64,000 bases of DNA from an uncultured Anaerolineae bacterium (GCA_937943625.1 CALEAD010000027.1:1-64000); one strand, 5' to 3'. Numbered from the stretch's first letter, positions 44,305 to 53,697 are shown. The notes: generated from the letters alone by a model not told the origin. A program made the numbers and translations.

Positions 44305-47300
44305 ATGAGCGCAAACTTGCAACCTCTCCTCGTCTATCTACCGATGGATCGCCGTCAGGCGCTGGCGCACGGCCGCTCGCTGCCTGACCGCACGCACGGG
44401 GCTGCCCTGTTTGCCGACATTTCTGGCTTTACGCCCCTGACCGAAGCGTTGCTGCAGGAACTCGGTCGTTTGCGTGGCGCGGAGGAATTGACACAACAGC
44501 TCAACACCGTCTATACGGCGCTGGTGGAAAAAGTGCACCAGTATGGCGGCAGCGTGATCAGCTTCAGCGGCGACGCTATCACCTGCTGGTTTAATGGGGA
44601 TGATGGCATTCGCTCCACCGCCTGTGCCCTGATGATGCAGCAGGTGATGAGCCAGTTTGCCGAAATCAAAACGCCGGGGGGAACGGCCGTTTCCCTGGCC
44701 ATCAAGATTGCTCTCACCACAGGCCCTGTGCGCCGCTTTGTCATTGGCGACAAGCAGATTCAATGCATGGACGTGCTGGCCGGGGCTACACTCGACCACA
44801 TGGCAGCGGCAGAAAAGCAGGCCGAGCGGGGCGAGGTAGTTATGGGGCCCGCCATGCTGGCGCACATGGAGAAGAAGGTATCCATTGCCGACTGGCGCAC
44901 AGACGAAGCCGGGCAGCGTTACGCCGTGATAGACGGGCTGCGCGTGCCAGTGGTGCTGTCTGCCCCCTGGCCAGAATTGCCTGCCAACAGCTTCACCGCG
45001 GCACAGCTTCGTCCCTGGCTGCTGCCCCCCGTCTATGAGCGGCTGATGGCGCATCAGGCGGCATTGGCCGCAGGCCAGCGCCAGTTTTTAGCGGAACTGC
45101 GCCCGGCGGTGACGCTATTTCTGCGCTTTTCTGGTCTGGATTATGATGGTGATGACGCCGCCGGTGAGAAATTAGACCGCTACATTAGCTGGGCGCAGCG
45201 TGTGCTGGCGCGCTACGATGGCTACCTGCTGCAATTGACGGTTGGCGATAAGGGTAGCTATTTCTATGCCGTATTTGGCGCGCCCATTGCCCACGATGAT
45301 GACTCTTTGCGCGCCGCGGCGGCAGCGCTGGAGCTGCGTGACCCGCCGCCAGAGCTGAGCTTTATCACCCCACCACAAATTGGCATCAGCCAGGGGCGTA
45401 TGCGCACCGGCGCCTATGGCGGCAACGCGCGCCAGACCTATGGCGTGTTGGGGGACGAAGTAAACGTCGCGGCCCGGCTGATGGGGGTGGCGCAGCCGGG
45501 GCAAATTTTGCTCAGCAGTCATCTGGCTGAGCAGGTGGCGCGCCACTATGAGTGCCAGAGCCTGGGCAGTATGAAGCTGAAGGGCAAACAGACGCCGCTG
45601 GCAGTATGTACGCTGATGGGGCGACGGGTGATCCAGGAACGGCCGTCCGCCATTTTTACCCAACCCCTCTTTGGGCGTGAAGCGGAGTTGTGCCAGCTAG
45701 AAACAGCTGCCCAGAGCGTGCAAACCGGGCATGGGCAAATCATCCTTTTGCAAGGCGTGGCCGGTATTGGCAAGAGCCATCTGGCCACAACCTTTGCCCA
45801 ACAGATACGGCAGCAAGGATTCCAGATGGCACTAGGCACCTGCCAGAGCACCACGCAACACACGCCCTACTACCCCTGGCGACAGCTTGGGCGCACGCTG
45901 CTGGGGTTGGCGGAAGCAACGGCCGTTGCGGATCACGCCAGCCATGTGCAGCAGCAAATTGCCTCTCTGGAGGCACGCCTGAATCAGCTTAACCCCGATT
46001 GGCGGCTGCGTTTGCCGCTTTTGGGTGATGTGCTGGGATTACCCATTCCCGATAACAGCGTAACGGCCGCTTTCGACCCCCGTCTGCGGCAGGAAGCGCT
46101 CTTTACCTTGCTGGTAGATTTACTGGTGCGCCTGGCCGAAGAACGGCCGTTGCTGCTACTGTTCGAGGACAGCCATTGGCTCGATGAATCCTCGCGCGAC
46201 CTGATCGTCAGCGTGGGGCGCGCCATTGCCGATGTGCCCTTGCTGCTGCTGTTGGTGCAGCGCCCTCCGGCTCAGCCCGATCACGTCACGCTGCCGGAGC
46301 TGGAAAACCTGCCCTATTACCAGACCATTGACCTGAGCGAGTTAGAAAATAGCGCCATTGCTGCCCTGGTTGAACGGCGGCTACACGGCCGTCTGACGCC
46401 GCTCACCCTGGCTTTAATTCAGGCACAGGCACAGGGCAACCCCTACTTTGCCGAAGAACTGGCGACCGCATTGCGCGAAGCCGGCCACCTTTACCTGAAT
46501 GAAACCGACCGCACCTGGCGACTGGCTGACCCCATGTTCAAAGCACTCCGGCAGGCCAACGCGCTCGCCAGAGAGGGCGGTGAATGGGTCCTGGCGCCCA
46601 ACGTCTCACTCTCCGTGACCGACCTGGGCATTCCTGATTCCATTCATGGGTTGGTACTTTCTCGCCTGGATCGCCTGGAAGAGGAGACAAAGCTGACGCT
46701 CAAAGTGGCCAGCGTGATTGGTCGCAGTTTTGGCGTGACGCTACTACGCCATGCTCACCCGGCCCAGCCTACCCCGCTGGTGCTGCAAGAGCAAATTAGC
46801 CGAGCGGAAAAGCGCGACTTTGTGCGTCTGGAAATTCCCGCGCCACAACTGACTTACATGTTCAAACAAAACACCACCCAAGACGTGGCGTATCAGACGC
46901 TGCTGTTTGCGCAGCGGCGCGCCCTGCATCACGTCATTGCCGAGTGGTACGAGCAAACGTATGGCGATGGCAGACTAACGTCAAACTCTTCCCTGGCGCC
47001 TTATTACCCGCTGCTGGCCTACCACTGGCGCCAGGCAGAAGCGCCGCAAAAGGAACGGCTGTATGCGCGCCTGGCAGGGGAACAGGCGGCAGCGCGCTTT
47101 GCCAATGAAGAAGCGATCACTTACTTTACGCGCGCCCTGGAGCTGACGCCGCCAGAAGAAGAATGGGAGCGATACGAGCTATATTTGCGTAGAACGGCCG
47201 TGTACGACCTGGCCGGCATGCGTGAAGAACAGGCCCAAGACCTGGTTGCCTTGCAAACCCTGGCCACTAGCCTGGGCACACCCGAAGTGCAGGCCACTGT

Positions 47301-48477
47301 TGCCTTACGCTTTGCCGGCTACTACGAAGCCATGAGCGATTACGGCGCCGCTGAACTTAGCGCCCGCCAGGCTGTTGCCTGGGCCGAGCAGGCCAACCAA
47401 CCTAAGCTCAAGCTGGATGGCCTGATTGATTGCGGGCTGGCGCTCTGGCGGCGTGGCGACCTGGAAGCCTCGCGCCAACCATTGCAGGCGGCGCTGGCGT
47501 TGGCGCACGACTTACCAGACAAAGCTGGCGAAGCAACCAGCCTGCACCACCTAGGCACGGTTTCCTACTACTTTGGCGATTTGCCCCAGGCGCAGCACTA
47601 CCTGGAAGAAGCGCTGCGCCTGCGCCGCGAGCTGGAAGATTTACCGGCGCAGGCCTCTAGCCTGACCAACCTGGTAGGGGTCTATCATGCCCTGGGCGAC
47701 TTTGCCCGCAGTGAACAAGCCGCGCGCGAGGCACTATCCATTGCCCAAACCATCGGCAATCGGCGAGAAGAAGCAACGGTGCTAAACAATCTGGCCGCCA
47801 TTCACCATTCCCTGGGCCGCTTAGAGACGGCGCGCGCAGAGCATCAGCAAGCGCTTTCGCTTTACCAGACATTAGACAACCGCCTCGGCGAATCGCTGGC
47901 GGCTAATAACCTCTCTCTGGTGTTGCATGATTTGGGCGCATATGAGGAAGCGCACCGCTTCGCCCGGCAGGCCGTGGAGATCGATCATGCCATTGGTGAC
48001 AAAGTGGGGCAGGGATACAGCTTGACCACGCTGGCATTGGCGTTGGAAGGGTTACAGCAGTGGGATAAAGCGGCCAAAGCGTATGAAGAGGCAAAACAGA
48101 TTCGCCAGCAAATTGGTCAGCAATCTTACGCCATGGATGATATTGCCGGACTGGCGCGCATTGCTTTATACCAGGGCAATGTGCAAAAGGCGCTGATCCA
48201 CGCGCGCGTGGCGCAGGAGTGGCTGGCGCACAGCGGCACAGAGGGGATGGAGCATCCTTTGCACCTCTATCTGACATTGGCTGAGGTATTAGCGGCGGCC
48301 AACCTGCGCCAGGAATCTATGGAAATGCTGCAAACTGCGTTGCACATGGTACAGGAACAGGCTGCGCGCATCAGCGATGAGGCCATGCGCCAATCCTTTT
48401 TGCAAGAAGGACCCCTGCATCAACAACTCTACAGCGCTATCAGCCGCGCACAATCTCATCTGCATCACAATGACTGA
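44305..48477 (+). CDS. Soluble-adenylyl-cyclase-like protein: two cyclase domains, AAA/STAND ATPase, TPR
   Basis: 1390 aa. Cyclase homology domain 1 (about 33-210) keeps both metal Asp residues: ADISGFT (Asp38) and FSGDA (Asp90). Domain 2 (about 265-450) has FLRFSGLDYDG, where the first Asp is Arg, but keeps VGDKGSY, YAVFGAP and GDEVNVAARLM. Next is an ATPase domain with Walker A LQGVAGIGKSHLA (about 482-494) and Walker B LLLLFEDSHWLD (about 616), then TPR repeats from about 930 to the end. This order (C1-C2-NTPase-TPR) is that of bicarbonate-activated soluble adenylyl cyclases. A cytoplasmic cAMP-producing signalling protein is likely. No obvious Shine-Dalgarno before the ATG. Confidence 0.9.
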   Translation: MSANLQPLLVYLPMDRRQALAHGRSLPDRTHGAALFADISGFTPLTEALLQELGRLRGAEELTQQLNTVYTALVEKVHQYGGSVISFSGDAITCWFNGDDGIRSTACALMMQQVMSQFAEIKTPGGTAVSLAIKIALTTGPVRRFVIGDKQIQCMDVLAGATLDHMAAAEKQAERGEVVMGPAMLAHMEKKVSIADWRTDEAGQRYAVIDGLRVPVVLSAPWPELPANSFTAAQLRPWLLPPVYERLMAHQAALAAGQRQFLAELRPAVTLFLRFSGLDYDGDDAAGEKLDRYISWAQRVLARYDGYLLQLTVGDKGSYFYAVFGAPIAHDDDSLRAAAAALELRDPPPELSFITPPQIGISQGRMRTGAYGGNARQTYGVLGDEVNVAARLMGVAQPGQILLSSHLAEQVARHYECQSLGSMKLKGKQTPLAVCTLMGRRVIQERPSAIFTQPLFGREAELCQLETAAQSVQTGHGQIILLQGVAGIGKSHLATTFAQQIRQQGFQMALGTCQSTTQHTPYYPWRQLGRTLLGLAEATAVADHASHVQQQIASLEARLNQLNPDWRLRLPLLGDVLGLPIPDNSVTAAFDPRLRQEALFTLLVDLLVRLAEERPLLLLFEDSHWLDESSRDLIVSVGRAIADVPLLLLLVQRPPAQPDHVTLPELENLPYYQTIDLSELENSAIAALVERRLHGRLTPLTLALIQAQAQGNPYFAEELATALREAGHLYLNETDRTWRLADPMFKALRQANALAREGGEWVLAPNVSLSVTDLGIPDSIHGLVLSRLDRLEEETKLTLKVASVIGRSFGVTLLRHAHPAQPTPLVLQEQISRAEKRDFVRLEIPAPQLTYMFKQNTTQDVAYQTLLFAQRRALHHVIAEWYEQTYGDGRLTSNSSLAPYYPLLAYHWRQAEAPQKERLYARLAGEQAAARFANEEAITYFTRALELTPPEEEWERYELYLRRTAVYDLAGMREEQAQDLVALQTLATSLGTPEVQATVALRFAGYYEAMSDYGAAELSARQAVAWAEQANQPKLKLDGLIDCGLALWRRGDLEASRQPLQAALALAHDLPDKAGEATSLHHLGTVSYYFGDLPQAQHYLEEALRLRRELEDLPAQASSLTNLVGVYHALGDFARSEQAAREALSIAQTIGNRREEATVLNNLAAIHHSLGRLETARAEHQQALSLYQTLDNRLGESLAANNLSLVLHDLGAYEEAHRFARQAVEIDHAIGDKVGQGYSLTTLALALEGLQQWDKAAKAYEEAKQIRQQIGQQSYAMDDIAGLARIALYQGNVQKALIHARVAQEWLAHSGTEGMEHPLHLYLTLAEVLAAANLRQESMEMLQTALHMVQEQAARISDEAMRQSFLQEGPLHQQLYSAISRAQSHLHHND

Positions 48478-48485
48478 ACCATGCC

Positions 48486-48523
48486 GAAGAAGGTCAACTT
48501 TCAGGCAAAAGTTGACCTTCTTC
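48486..48523. terminator. Bidirectional Rho-independent terminator
   Basis: Perfect 16-bp stem GAAGAAGGTCAACTTT / AAAGTTGACCTTCTTC with loop CAGGCA between two convergent genes. The stem's own A- and T-rich ends serve both strands. Confidence 0.88.
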
Positions 48524-48538
48524 TTTGTGCTAATCTGC

Positions 48539-50884
48539 TTACCGTCCCGACATGCCGAAGCGGCTGAGATGACACACCTGGAGGCTGAAGAAGTTGTTCT
48601 GTGGATCGCGGATGTAGGGTTCAGGGTCCGGGCAGGTGGTTGCGGCATCTACCCAGGCGCTGCCATCCCAGTAGGTGAGGATAAGGTCATCTTCGTTAAG
48701 TGACGGGATTTGTGCGTCTGTGTAAGTGACGCCAATGGTGATGGGAACCAGGAAGTAGAAGTGTTCCGCGTCATCGGTGACTACTTGCGCCGTGGCGTGT
48801 GTGAGCAAGGCGCCCAGGCTGCTGCCCTGTTCCAGGGTGGTGTTGGCTTTGGCAATGAATGGGAAGAACAGTGCGTATGGGGGTATGATGACGGGATCGA
48901 GGTCAAAGAAGTAGGTAGATGGATTCGGCGGCAATGGCTGTGTGAGCTGGGTTGGATTCAGGGGGGTGAAGGCCAGTCCAACGGTTTCTGTGACCGCCCC
49001 GGCTGGCACGTTGACGTTGATACCCCAGCCGCTGGGTGAGATGTAGTTGAGTGTGCCGCCGTTTATGGGGTCAACGGTGCTGCCAACTTTGATGATGACG
49101 GGTGTGGTGGCTGTGAGGCTGTTGATGGGGTTGGAGGCGGTGACAACGGCCGTATACAGCCCTGGCAGCTCATAGGTGTGGGAGACAACAGCGCCAACAC
49201 CAAAATCCCCATCGCCAAATGACCAGACGAAATCTACCATCGTGCCCGTTTCCACTGAGGCAGAGAAAAAGGTCAGGCTGCCCAGCGGTGTTGGGCTGCT
49301 GTTACTTGCCACCAGCCCCGCTATGGGTCCACTGCCGAAGTAGCCAAAAACGGCCCCTGGGGTAGTGTTGCCGCTGGTGTACCCTGGTGCGCCAATGAAG
49401 AAGTCCCCATAACCGTCATCGTTTACATCCCCACCCCCGGCTACGGATTGGCCAAAGCGTGAGTTAGCTTGGTTGCTGCTGAGGACAAGCGCCGGGAAGT
49501 AGGGCAAATTAACCTGGTTGCCCAGAAAGAGATAAGCCATGCCGGGCGCATTCATTGTGCCATCAGGCCAGGGGGCAGGATACCCCTCCGGGGCGCCAAT
49601 CAGGATGTCGTCTATGCCGTCGCCATTGGTGTCGGCGAGGATGGCAACGGCCGTACCATATTCACTATATGTCTGATAACTGCTGCTGAACCACGCATAC
49701 CAGTCAAGTCCCTGAGTGTCACCCAAGAAGCCGTACACAGCACCCCATATATCAATGCCATTGGCATCGCTGTAACCGGGCGCGCCAACGAGTAGGTCAT
49801 CTATGCCATCGCCATTCACGCTGCCGCCCGCGTCCAGGGCTGCACCAAACAGGTGAAAATCGCCTTCGCCACCAAAGAACCATTGTGAATCAACTGGTTC
49901 GGCAATCGGGCCACTCAACGCCCCCCCACTAGAACCATAAAAGACAAAGACGGCCCCTTCTTCCTGATAGTCAAGGCTATAGTTGGGTGCGCCAACCGCC
50001 ACATCGCCAAATCCATCGTCATTGAAGTCGCCAATTGCCACAGCGTAGCCCAGGTGAGCGTCTGCCAGGTCGGAGTAAAGTATCCAGCCGGGCGTCGTGG
50101 AGATGCCGGTTGGCCCACCATAGTAGAGAAAGGCCGCGCCGGCCAGAACGACTTGTTCCACGCCATCGGCCCCTGGTCTCCTATTGCCACCAGATTGCAG
50201 GGGAAAGCCAGGCGCGCCAATTAGGACGTCATCATAGCCGTCTCCGTTGACGTCTCCGGCAGCCAGGGCGAAGCCAAATAAAGCGTCTGGCTCTGGTGCG
50301 GGCGCATAAATGGCCTGATATGTGCCAGTAATGGCTGTGCCATAATCTATAAAGACGATTCCCTCACCGTTGTTCGCGCCGGGTGCACTAGAGAGAAAAT
50401 CGGTAAACCCATCGCCATTGACGTCTCCTGCCGCAGACACCGCATGGCCGTAATTAGCTCCTTCTTCACTAAGCGTGATGCCCTGGAAAAGAGATGGCCC
50501 TGACATGCCTGGATTCCCCAGGTAAAGCTCTATCAGGCCTTGATCTTGAAACGACAGATCAAACAAAGGGGCGCCGATAACCAGGTCGTCATAATTATCG
50601 CCATTGTAATCCCCCACAATATCAACAGCCATGCCAAAGTTTGCGCCATCCTGATTACCGACGGCGAGCCAGTCTGGCGCAACGGCCGTTATTGCGCGTG
50701 GAGGGATCGTGGTGACCGTGCCACTTGTGCGAACCTGTCGTTCCGGCGCAGGGGGGGGTTGTTGTGGGTCAGCGGCTTGAACGGCTGTGTGCCATACCAG
50801 CGGTGTCAATGCCAGCAGTGTCAACAGCAGCCACCCTAGAACGGCCAACCTACGAGTACTATTATCTGCCATTTTACTTTCCAT
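48539..50884 (-). CDS. Secreted seven-bladed FG-GAP propeller with PKD domain
   Basis: 781 aa. Export signal LGWLLLTLLALTPLVWHTA after a basic start. Seven FG-GAP repeats with calcium loops (GDYNGDNYDD, GDVNGDGFTD, GDVNGDGYDD, GDFNDDGFGD, GSVNGDGIDD, ADTNGDGIDD, GDVNDDGYGD) make one integrin-alpha-like propeller (about 65-510). A PKD domain follows (VWSFGDGDFG, HTYELPGLYTAVVTASNP), then a beta-rich C-terminal region including FFPFIAKA. Probably a surface adhesion or matrix-binding protein. The start at 50884 has a full AGGAGG five nt upstream. Confidence 0.92.
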   Translation of the reverse strand: MESKMADNSTRRLAVLGWLLLTLLALTPLVWHTAVQAADPQQPPPAPERQVRTSGTVTTIPPRAITAVAPDWLAVGNQDGANFGMAVDIVGDYNGDNYDDLVIGAPLFDLSFQDQGLIELYLGNPGMSGPSLFQGITLSEEGANYGHAVSAAGDVNGDGFTDFLSSAPGANNGEGIVFIDYGTAITGTYQAIYAPAPEPDALFGFALAAGDVNGDGYDDVLIGAPGFPLQSGGNRRPGADGVEQVVLAGAAFLYYGGPTGISTTPGWILYSDLADAHLGYAVAIGDFNDDGFGDVAVGAPNYSLDYQEEGAVFVFYGSSGGALSGPIAEPVDSQWFFGGEGDFHLFGAALDAGGSVNGDGIDDLLVGAPGYSDANGIDIWGAVYGFLGDTQGLDWYAWFSSSYQTYSEYGTAVAILADTNGDGIDDILIGAPEGYPAPWPDGTMNAPGMAYLFLGNQVNLPYFPALVLSSNQANSRFGQSVAGGGDVNDDGYGDFFIGAPGYTSGNTTPGAVFGYFGSGPIAGLVASNSSPTPLGSLTFFSASVETGTMVDFVWSFGDGDFGVGAVVSHTYELPGLYTAVVTASNPINSLTATTPVIIKVGSTVDPINGGTLNYISPSGWGINVNVPAGAVTETVGLAFTPLNPTQLTQPLPPNPSTYFFDLDPVIIPPYALFFPFIAKANTTLEQGSSLGALLTHATAQVVTDDAEHFYFLVPITIGVTYTDAQIPSLNEDDLILTYWDGSAWVDAATTCPDPEPYIRDPQNNFFSLQVCHLSRFGMSGR

Positions 50885-50964
50885 GAATCCTCCTTTGTTA
50901 GAGCGCCGGGCGGGTAGCCCAACTACCCGGCAAAAAACACACCATCCAAAACTTGAGCATAATA

Positions 50965-51000
50965 TACTTTTGCAGTATAAATGTACTTTTGCAGTATAAA
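50965..51000. repeat. 17-bp tandem direct repeat, candidate operator
   Basis: TACTTTTGCAGTATAAA occurs exactly twice (50965-50981 and 50984-51000), 19 bp apart, in the AT-rich DNA 80-115 nt upstream of the FG-GAP gene. Read on the minus strand each copy contains TTTATACT, a -10-like hexamer. It could be a paired binding site or a duplicated promoter. Confidence 0.55.
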
Positions 51001-51062
51001 GGAAAATAACGACACTGTAAAAGTCAACTTCTTAACAGCCCATCAGCTTCCTGCGCCACTTT

Positions 51063-51091
51063 TTGACATCCCCCGCCAGCAAAGCTATAAT
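51063..51091 (+). promoter_or_regulatory. Consensus housekeeping promoter of the rplU operon
   Basis: TTGACA (51063-51068), a 17-nt spacer and TATAAT (51086-51091): a perfect match to the sigma-70/SigA consensus. Initiation is expected near 51098, giving a leader of about 88 nt. Confidence 0.92.
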
Positions 51092-51145
51092 TCCCCTTCG
51101 CTGTGCAGGTTAACCAACCACTGCCTGCGCGCTTATAAACCTGAC

Positions 51146-51174
51146 AACCGGCATCCTGTATGCCGGTTATTTTT
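51146..51174 (+). promoter_or_regulatory. rplU leader hairpin with U-tract just before the Shine-Dalgarno
   Basis: Perfect 9-bp stem AACCGGCAT-CCTGT-ATGCCGGTT followed by ATTTTT and then GGAGG. The shape is that of an intrinsic terminator placed against the ribosome-binding site; ribosomal protein operons often use such leaders for autoregulation. Confidence 0.6.
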
Positions 51175-51185
51175 GGAGGTATACC

Positions 51186-51503
51186 GTGTACGCAATTATT
51201 GAAAGTGGTGGCCGGCAATTCCGCGCCGAAGAAGGGCACAGCTTCTCTACGGAAAAGCTGCCCTATGAAGTCGGGGAACAAATTGAACTGGCAAACGTCC
51301 TGCTGCTCGCTAACGATGGCGATGTAAAAATTGGACAGCCGACCGTTCCCGGCGCTGTGGTCAAGGCTACCGTAGTCGAGCAGTATCGTGGCGAGAAAAT
51401 TTTCGTCTGGAAGTATAAACCCAAGAAGCGGTATCGCAACCGCAAGGGGCATCGTCAATCCTACACCCGTCTGCGTGTAGACGAGATTGTGGTAGAGGGT
51501 TAA
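51186..51503 (+). CDS. rplU: Ribosomal protein bL21
   Basis: 105 aa. Starts with GTG after [44 protein letters not shown] and [18 protein letters not shown] are bL21 landmarks. Component of the large subunit that binds 23S rRNA. First gene of the operon with rpmA 12 nt downstream, the usual bacterial pairing. Confidence 0.98.
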   Translation: MYAIIESGGRQFRAEEGHSFSTEKLPYEVGEQIELANVLLLANDGDVKIGQPTVPGAVVKATVVEQYRGEKIFVWKYKPKKRYRNRKGHRQSYTRLRVDEIVVEG

Positions 51504-51515
51504 GGAGAAGAGATC

Positions 51516-51773
51516 ATGGCACATAAGAAAGGTGGCGGTTCCTCAAGAAACGGCCGTGATAGCAATTCCAAACGCCTGGGCGTCAAACGGTATGGTGGCG
51601 AAGTGGTCATCCCTGGCAACATCATCATCCGCCAGAAAGGCACCAAGATTCGCCCAGGTGAAAACGTTGGCTTAGGCAGAGATTACACCATCTATTCCCT
51701 CATTGAGGGGCGGGTGAAATTCGAAATCCGGCAAGGACGCAAATACGTCAGCGTCTACGCTGCAGAAGGCTAA
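51516..51773 (+). CDS. rpmA: Ribosomal protein bL27
   Basis: 85 aa starting [20 protein letters not shown], the canonical bL27 N-terminus whose tail reaches the peptidyl-transferase centre; no Firmicutes-like N-terminal pre-extension. [20 protein letters not shown] is also diagnostic. AAGGAG lies 8 nt upstream. Sits between rplU and the rpmE-like gene. Confidence 0.98.
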   Translation: MAHKKGGGSSRNGRDSNSKRLGVKRYGGEVVIPGNIIIRQKGTKIRPGENVGLGRDYTIYSLIEGRVKFEIRQGRKYVSVYAAEG

Positions 51774-51784
51774 AGGGTGCACCC

Positions 51785-52231
51785 ATGAAGAAAGACATCC
51801 ATCCCAAATGGTATCCCAACGCCAAAGTCATCGTTGAAGGAGAAGTAGTCATGACTGTTGGCGCAACTGTGCCGGAAATCAACGTGGAAATCTGGTCCGG
51901 CACACACCCCTTCTATACCGGTACGCAGCGCCTGCTCGATACAGAAGGCCAGGTTGACCGCTTCATGCGCCGTCTACAGCGTCGCGCCGAAATGCAGCAG
52001 CAGCAAGAGCAGGCCATTGAAAAACGCTCCCCCCTCAAGCTCTCTGTCGAGGAGATGTCCCTGGGCCAACGCTCAACAAATGCCCTCAAAGAAGCCAATT
52101 TGCAGACCGTCGGCGACGTGTTGGCCCTGTATGAGCAAGGCGAAGAAGCGTTGTTAGCCCTGCCCGGCGTTGGCCAAAAAGCATTGATTGACATTAAGCG
52201 TTTCCTGCGTGCCGAAGGCCTGATCGCCTAA
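51785..52231 (+). CDS. rpmE: Ribosomal protein bL31 fused to an RNA polymerase alpha-CTD-like helix-hairpin-helix domain
   Basis: 148 aa, about twice the length of bL31. Residues 1-65 are bL31 of the Cys-free (C-minus) type: [40 protein letters not shown]. After a Gln/Glu-rich linker (about 66-80), residues 83-148 resemble the alpha C-terminal domain: [20 protein letters not shown], then [20 protein letters not shown] and [20 protein letters not shown]. The alpha-CTD binds DNA and transcription factors, so this could link ribosome and nucleic acid or polymerase; that is inference. The frame is continuous without a stop between domains. Confidence 0.88.
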   Translation: MKKDIHPKWYPNAKVIVEGEVVMTVGATVPEINVEIWSGTHPFYTGTQRLLDTEGQVDRFMRRLQRRAEMQQQQEQAIEKRSPLKLSVEEMSLGQRSTNALKEANLQTVGDVLALYEQGEEALLALPGVGQKALIDIKRFLRAEGLIA

Positions 52232-52251
52232 AACGTCAGGGAGTAGGAAAA

Positions 52252-52292
52252 GAAAAGGGCAGATGCGGCAACGTATCTGCCCTTTCTTGTTT
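52252..52292 (+). terminator. Rho-independent terminator of the rplU-rpmA-rpmE operon
   Basis: 11-bp stem AAAGGGCAGAT / ATCTGCCCTTT (52254-52264 and 52275-52285) around loop GCGGCAACGT, followed by TCTTGTTT. It starts about 20 nt after the stop codon. Confidence 0.88.
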
Positions 52293-52324
52293 AACCTTTT
52301 TAGTGACAGGTCAGGTTGATTACT

Positions 52325-52445
52325 AGACACTGGCAGCCAGCAAAAACGCCAGTGTTCAGCCGTTTACTCACTTTCATGTTTTATTATTTTTGCGAGGGGT
52401 GCACTCACGCAAAAAAAAGCCATAACCCAGGTTTGCAAACTGGGC
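52325..52445. repeat. Intergenic repeats upstream of tdk
   Basis: ACACTGGC...GCCAGTGT hairpin (52327-52355) containing GCAGCCAGCAAAAACGCCAG, shared with 41728-41748; and CCCAGGTTTGCAAACTGGG (52426-52444) of the AGGTT hairpin family, ending just before the tdk ribosome-binding site. Confidence 0.6.
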
Positions 52446-52459
52446 TGCAAGGAACGGGT

Positions 52460-53065
52460 ATGAGCAAACACACACGTGGACGCATTGAACTCATTTGCGG
52501 CAGCATGTTCAGCGGCAAAACAGAAGAACTCATTCGCCGGCTGCGTCGTGCCATCATTGCACGGCAGCAGGTGCAGGTCTTTAAGCCCGCCATTGATACG
52601 CGATATCACGAGGAGCGCGTCACTTCCCACACAGGATTGAACTTTGAGGCTGTGCCTGTTGCTTCGGCGGCAGAGATGATGGCAGCGATTGCCCCAGAAA
52701 CAACCGTCGTGGCGATTGACGAGGTACAATTTTTTGACCTCGATGTGGTCTTGGCGTGTGAGAAGCTGGCAGAGCAGGGCAAGCGCGTGATTTGCGCGGG
52801 CCTGGATATGGATTTTCGTGGCGTGCCGTTTGGCCCTATCCCTGATTTGCTGGCGCGCGCGGAGATGATTGACAAACTGCACGCCATTTGTGTGGTGTGT
52901 GGCGAAGAGGCCAGCCGCACACAGCGATTAATTGATGGCCATCCGGCCGCTTTTGATGACCCGGTGGTGTTGGTTGGTGCGGCTGAAGTGTATGAGGCGC
53001 GCTGCCGCCAATGTCATGCCGTGTTGCCCGCGCGCAATGGAGGTGAACATGAGCCGGTTGCGTGA
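52460..53065 (+). CDS. tdk: Thymidine kinase (type II)
   Basis: 201 aa. P-loop [23 protein letters not shown] catalytic Glu region, [18 protein letters not shown] lasso region, and two zinc knuckles CVVC and CRQC. It salvages thymidine to dTMP. The start at [14 protein letters not shown] is supported by AAGGA upstream; an in-frame extension to 52316 lies in repeats. Overlaps hpt by 17 nt. Confidence 0.96.
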   Translation: MSKHTRGRIELICGSMFSGKTEELIRRLRRAIIARQQVQVFKPAIDTRYHEERVTSHTGLNFEAVPVASAAEMMAAIAPETTVVAIDEVQFFDLDVVLACEKLAEQGKRVICAGLDMDFRGVPFGPIPDLLARAEMIDKLHAICVVCGEEASRTQRLIDGHPAAFDDPVVLVGAAEVYEARCRQCHAVLPARNGGEHEPVA

Positions 53066-53618
53066 TCTGGAAGCGGATATTCTATATGTGATGATCAATG
53101 AGGCGCAGTTGCAAGCGCGAATTGCAGCAATGGCGCAGGAGATTGCCGCCGATTATGCCGATGAGCCGGATTTGCTGCTGATCTGTGTGTTGAAAGGGGG
53201 GTACGTCTTTTTGGGTGATTTGAGCCGGGCGCTAAAACGGCCGCATGAACTGGATTTTATGGGTGTTTCCAGCTATGGCGCGCGCACGGAAAGCAGCGGG
53301 GAGGTGCGTATTGTCATGGACCTGAAGGAGCCAATTGCCGGGCGAAACGTGCTGATTGTGGAGGACATTATTGATAGCGGTCGTACCCTGGACTATATGC
53401 GCCGCAGTTTGCTGGCGCGCTCGCCTAAGTCGCTGCGCATTGTTACCCTATTGAACAAACCATCGCGCCGCGCCGTAGAGGTGCAGGTAGATTACGTGGG
53501 CTTTGATATTCCCGATGAGTTTGTGGTAGGATATGGACTGGACTTTGCCGAACTGTACCGCAACTTGCCTTACGTGGGCGTGCTGAAGCCAGAACTGTTT
53601 GCGCACCTGAATGCGTGA
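53049..53618 (+). CDS. hpt: Hypoxanthine-guanine phosphoribosyltransferase
   Basis: 189 aa starting [20 protein letters not shown] after GGAGGTG. PRPP-binding loop [14 protein letters not shown] (about 101-114), flexible-loop [15 protein letters not shown] and [14 protein letters not shown] are standard HPRT motifs. Salvages hypoxanthine and guanine. Overlaps the tdk end, forming a nucleotide-salvage operon. Confidence 0.96.
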   Translation: MSRLRDLEADILYVMINEAQLQARIAAMAQEIAADYADEPDLLLICVLKGGYVFLGDLSRALKRPHELDFMGVSSYGARTESSGEVRIVMDLKEPIAGRNVLIVEDIIDSGRTLDYMRRSLLARSPKSLRIVTLLNKPSRRAVEVQVDYVGFDIPDEFVVGYGLDFAELYRNLPYVGVLKPELFAHLNA

Positions 53619-53697
53619 ACTGCAGTGTGTGGCACGGCCTGACGTATCGTGTACCTGTGTGTGCCCAGGACGGCTAGTGCGACCGGGAGAAATGCCT

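Larger units (their letters stand above)
50885..51185. other. Divergent regulatory region between FG-GAP gene and rplU
   Basis: 301 nt containing a 17-bp direct repeat (50965-51000), a consensus promoter for rplU (51063-51091) and a leader hairpin (51146-51174). No gene seen. Confidence 0.8.
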
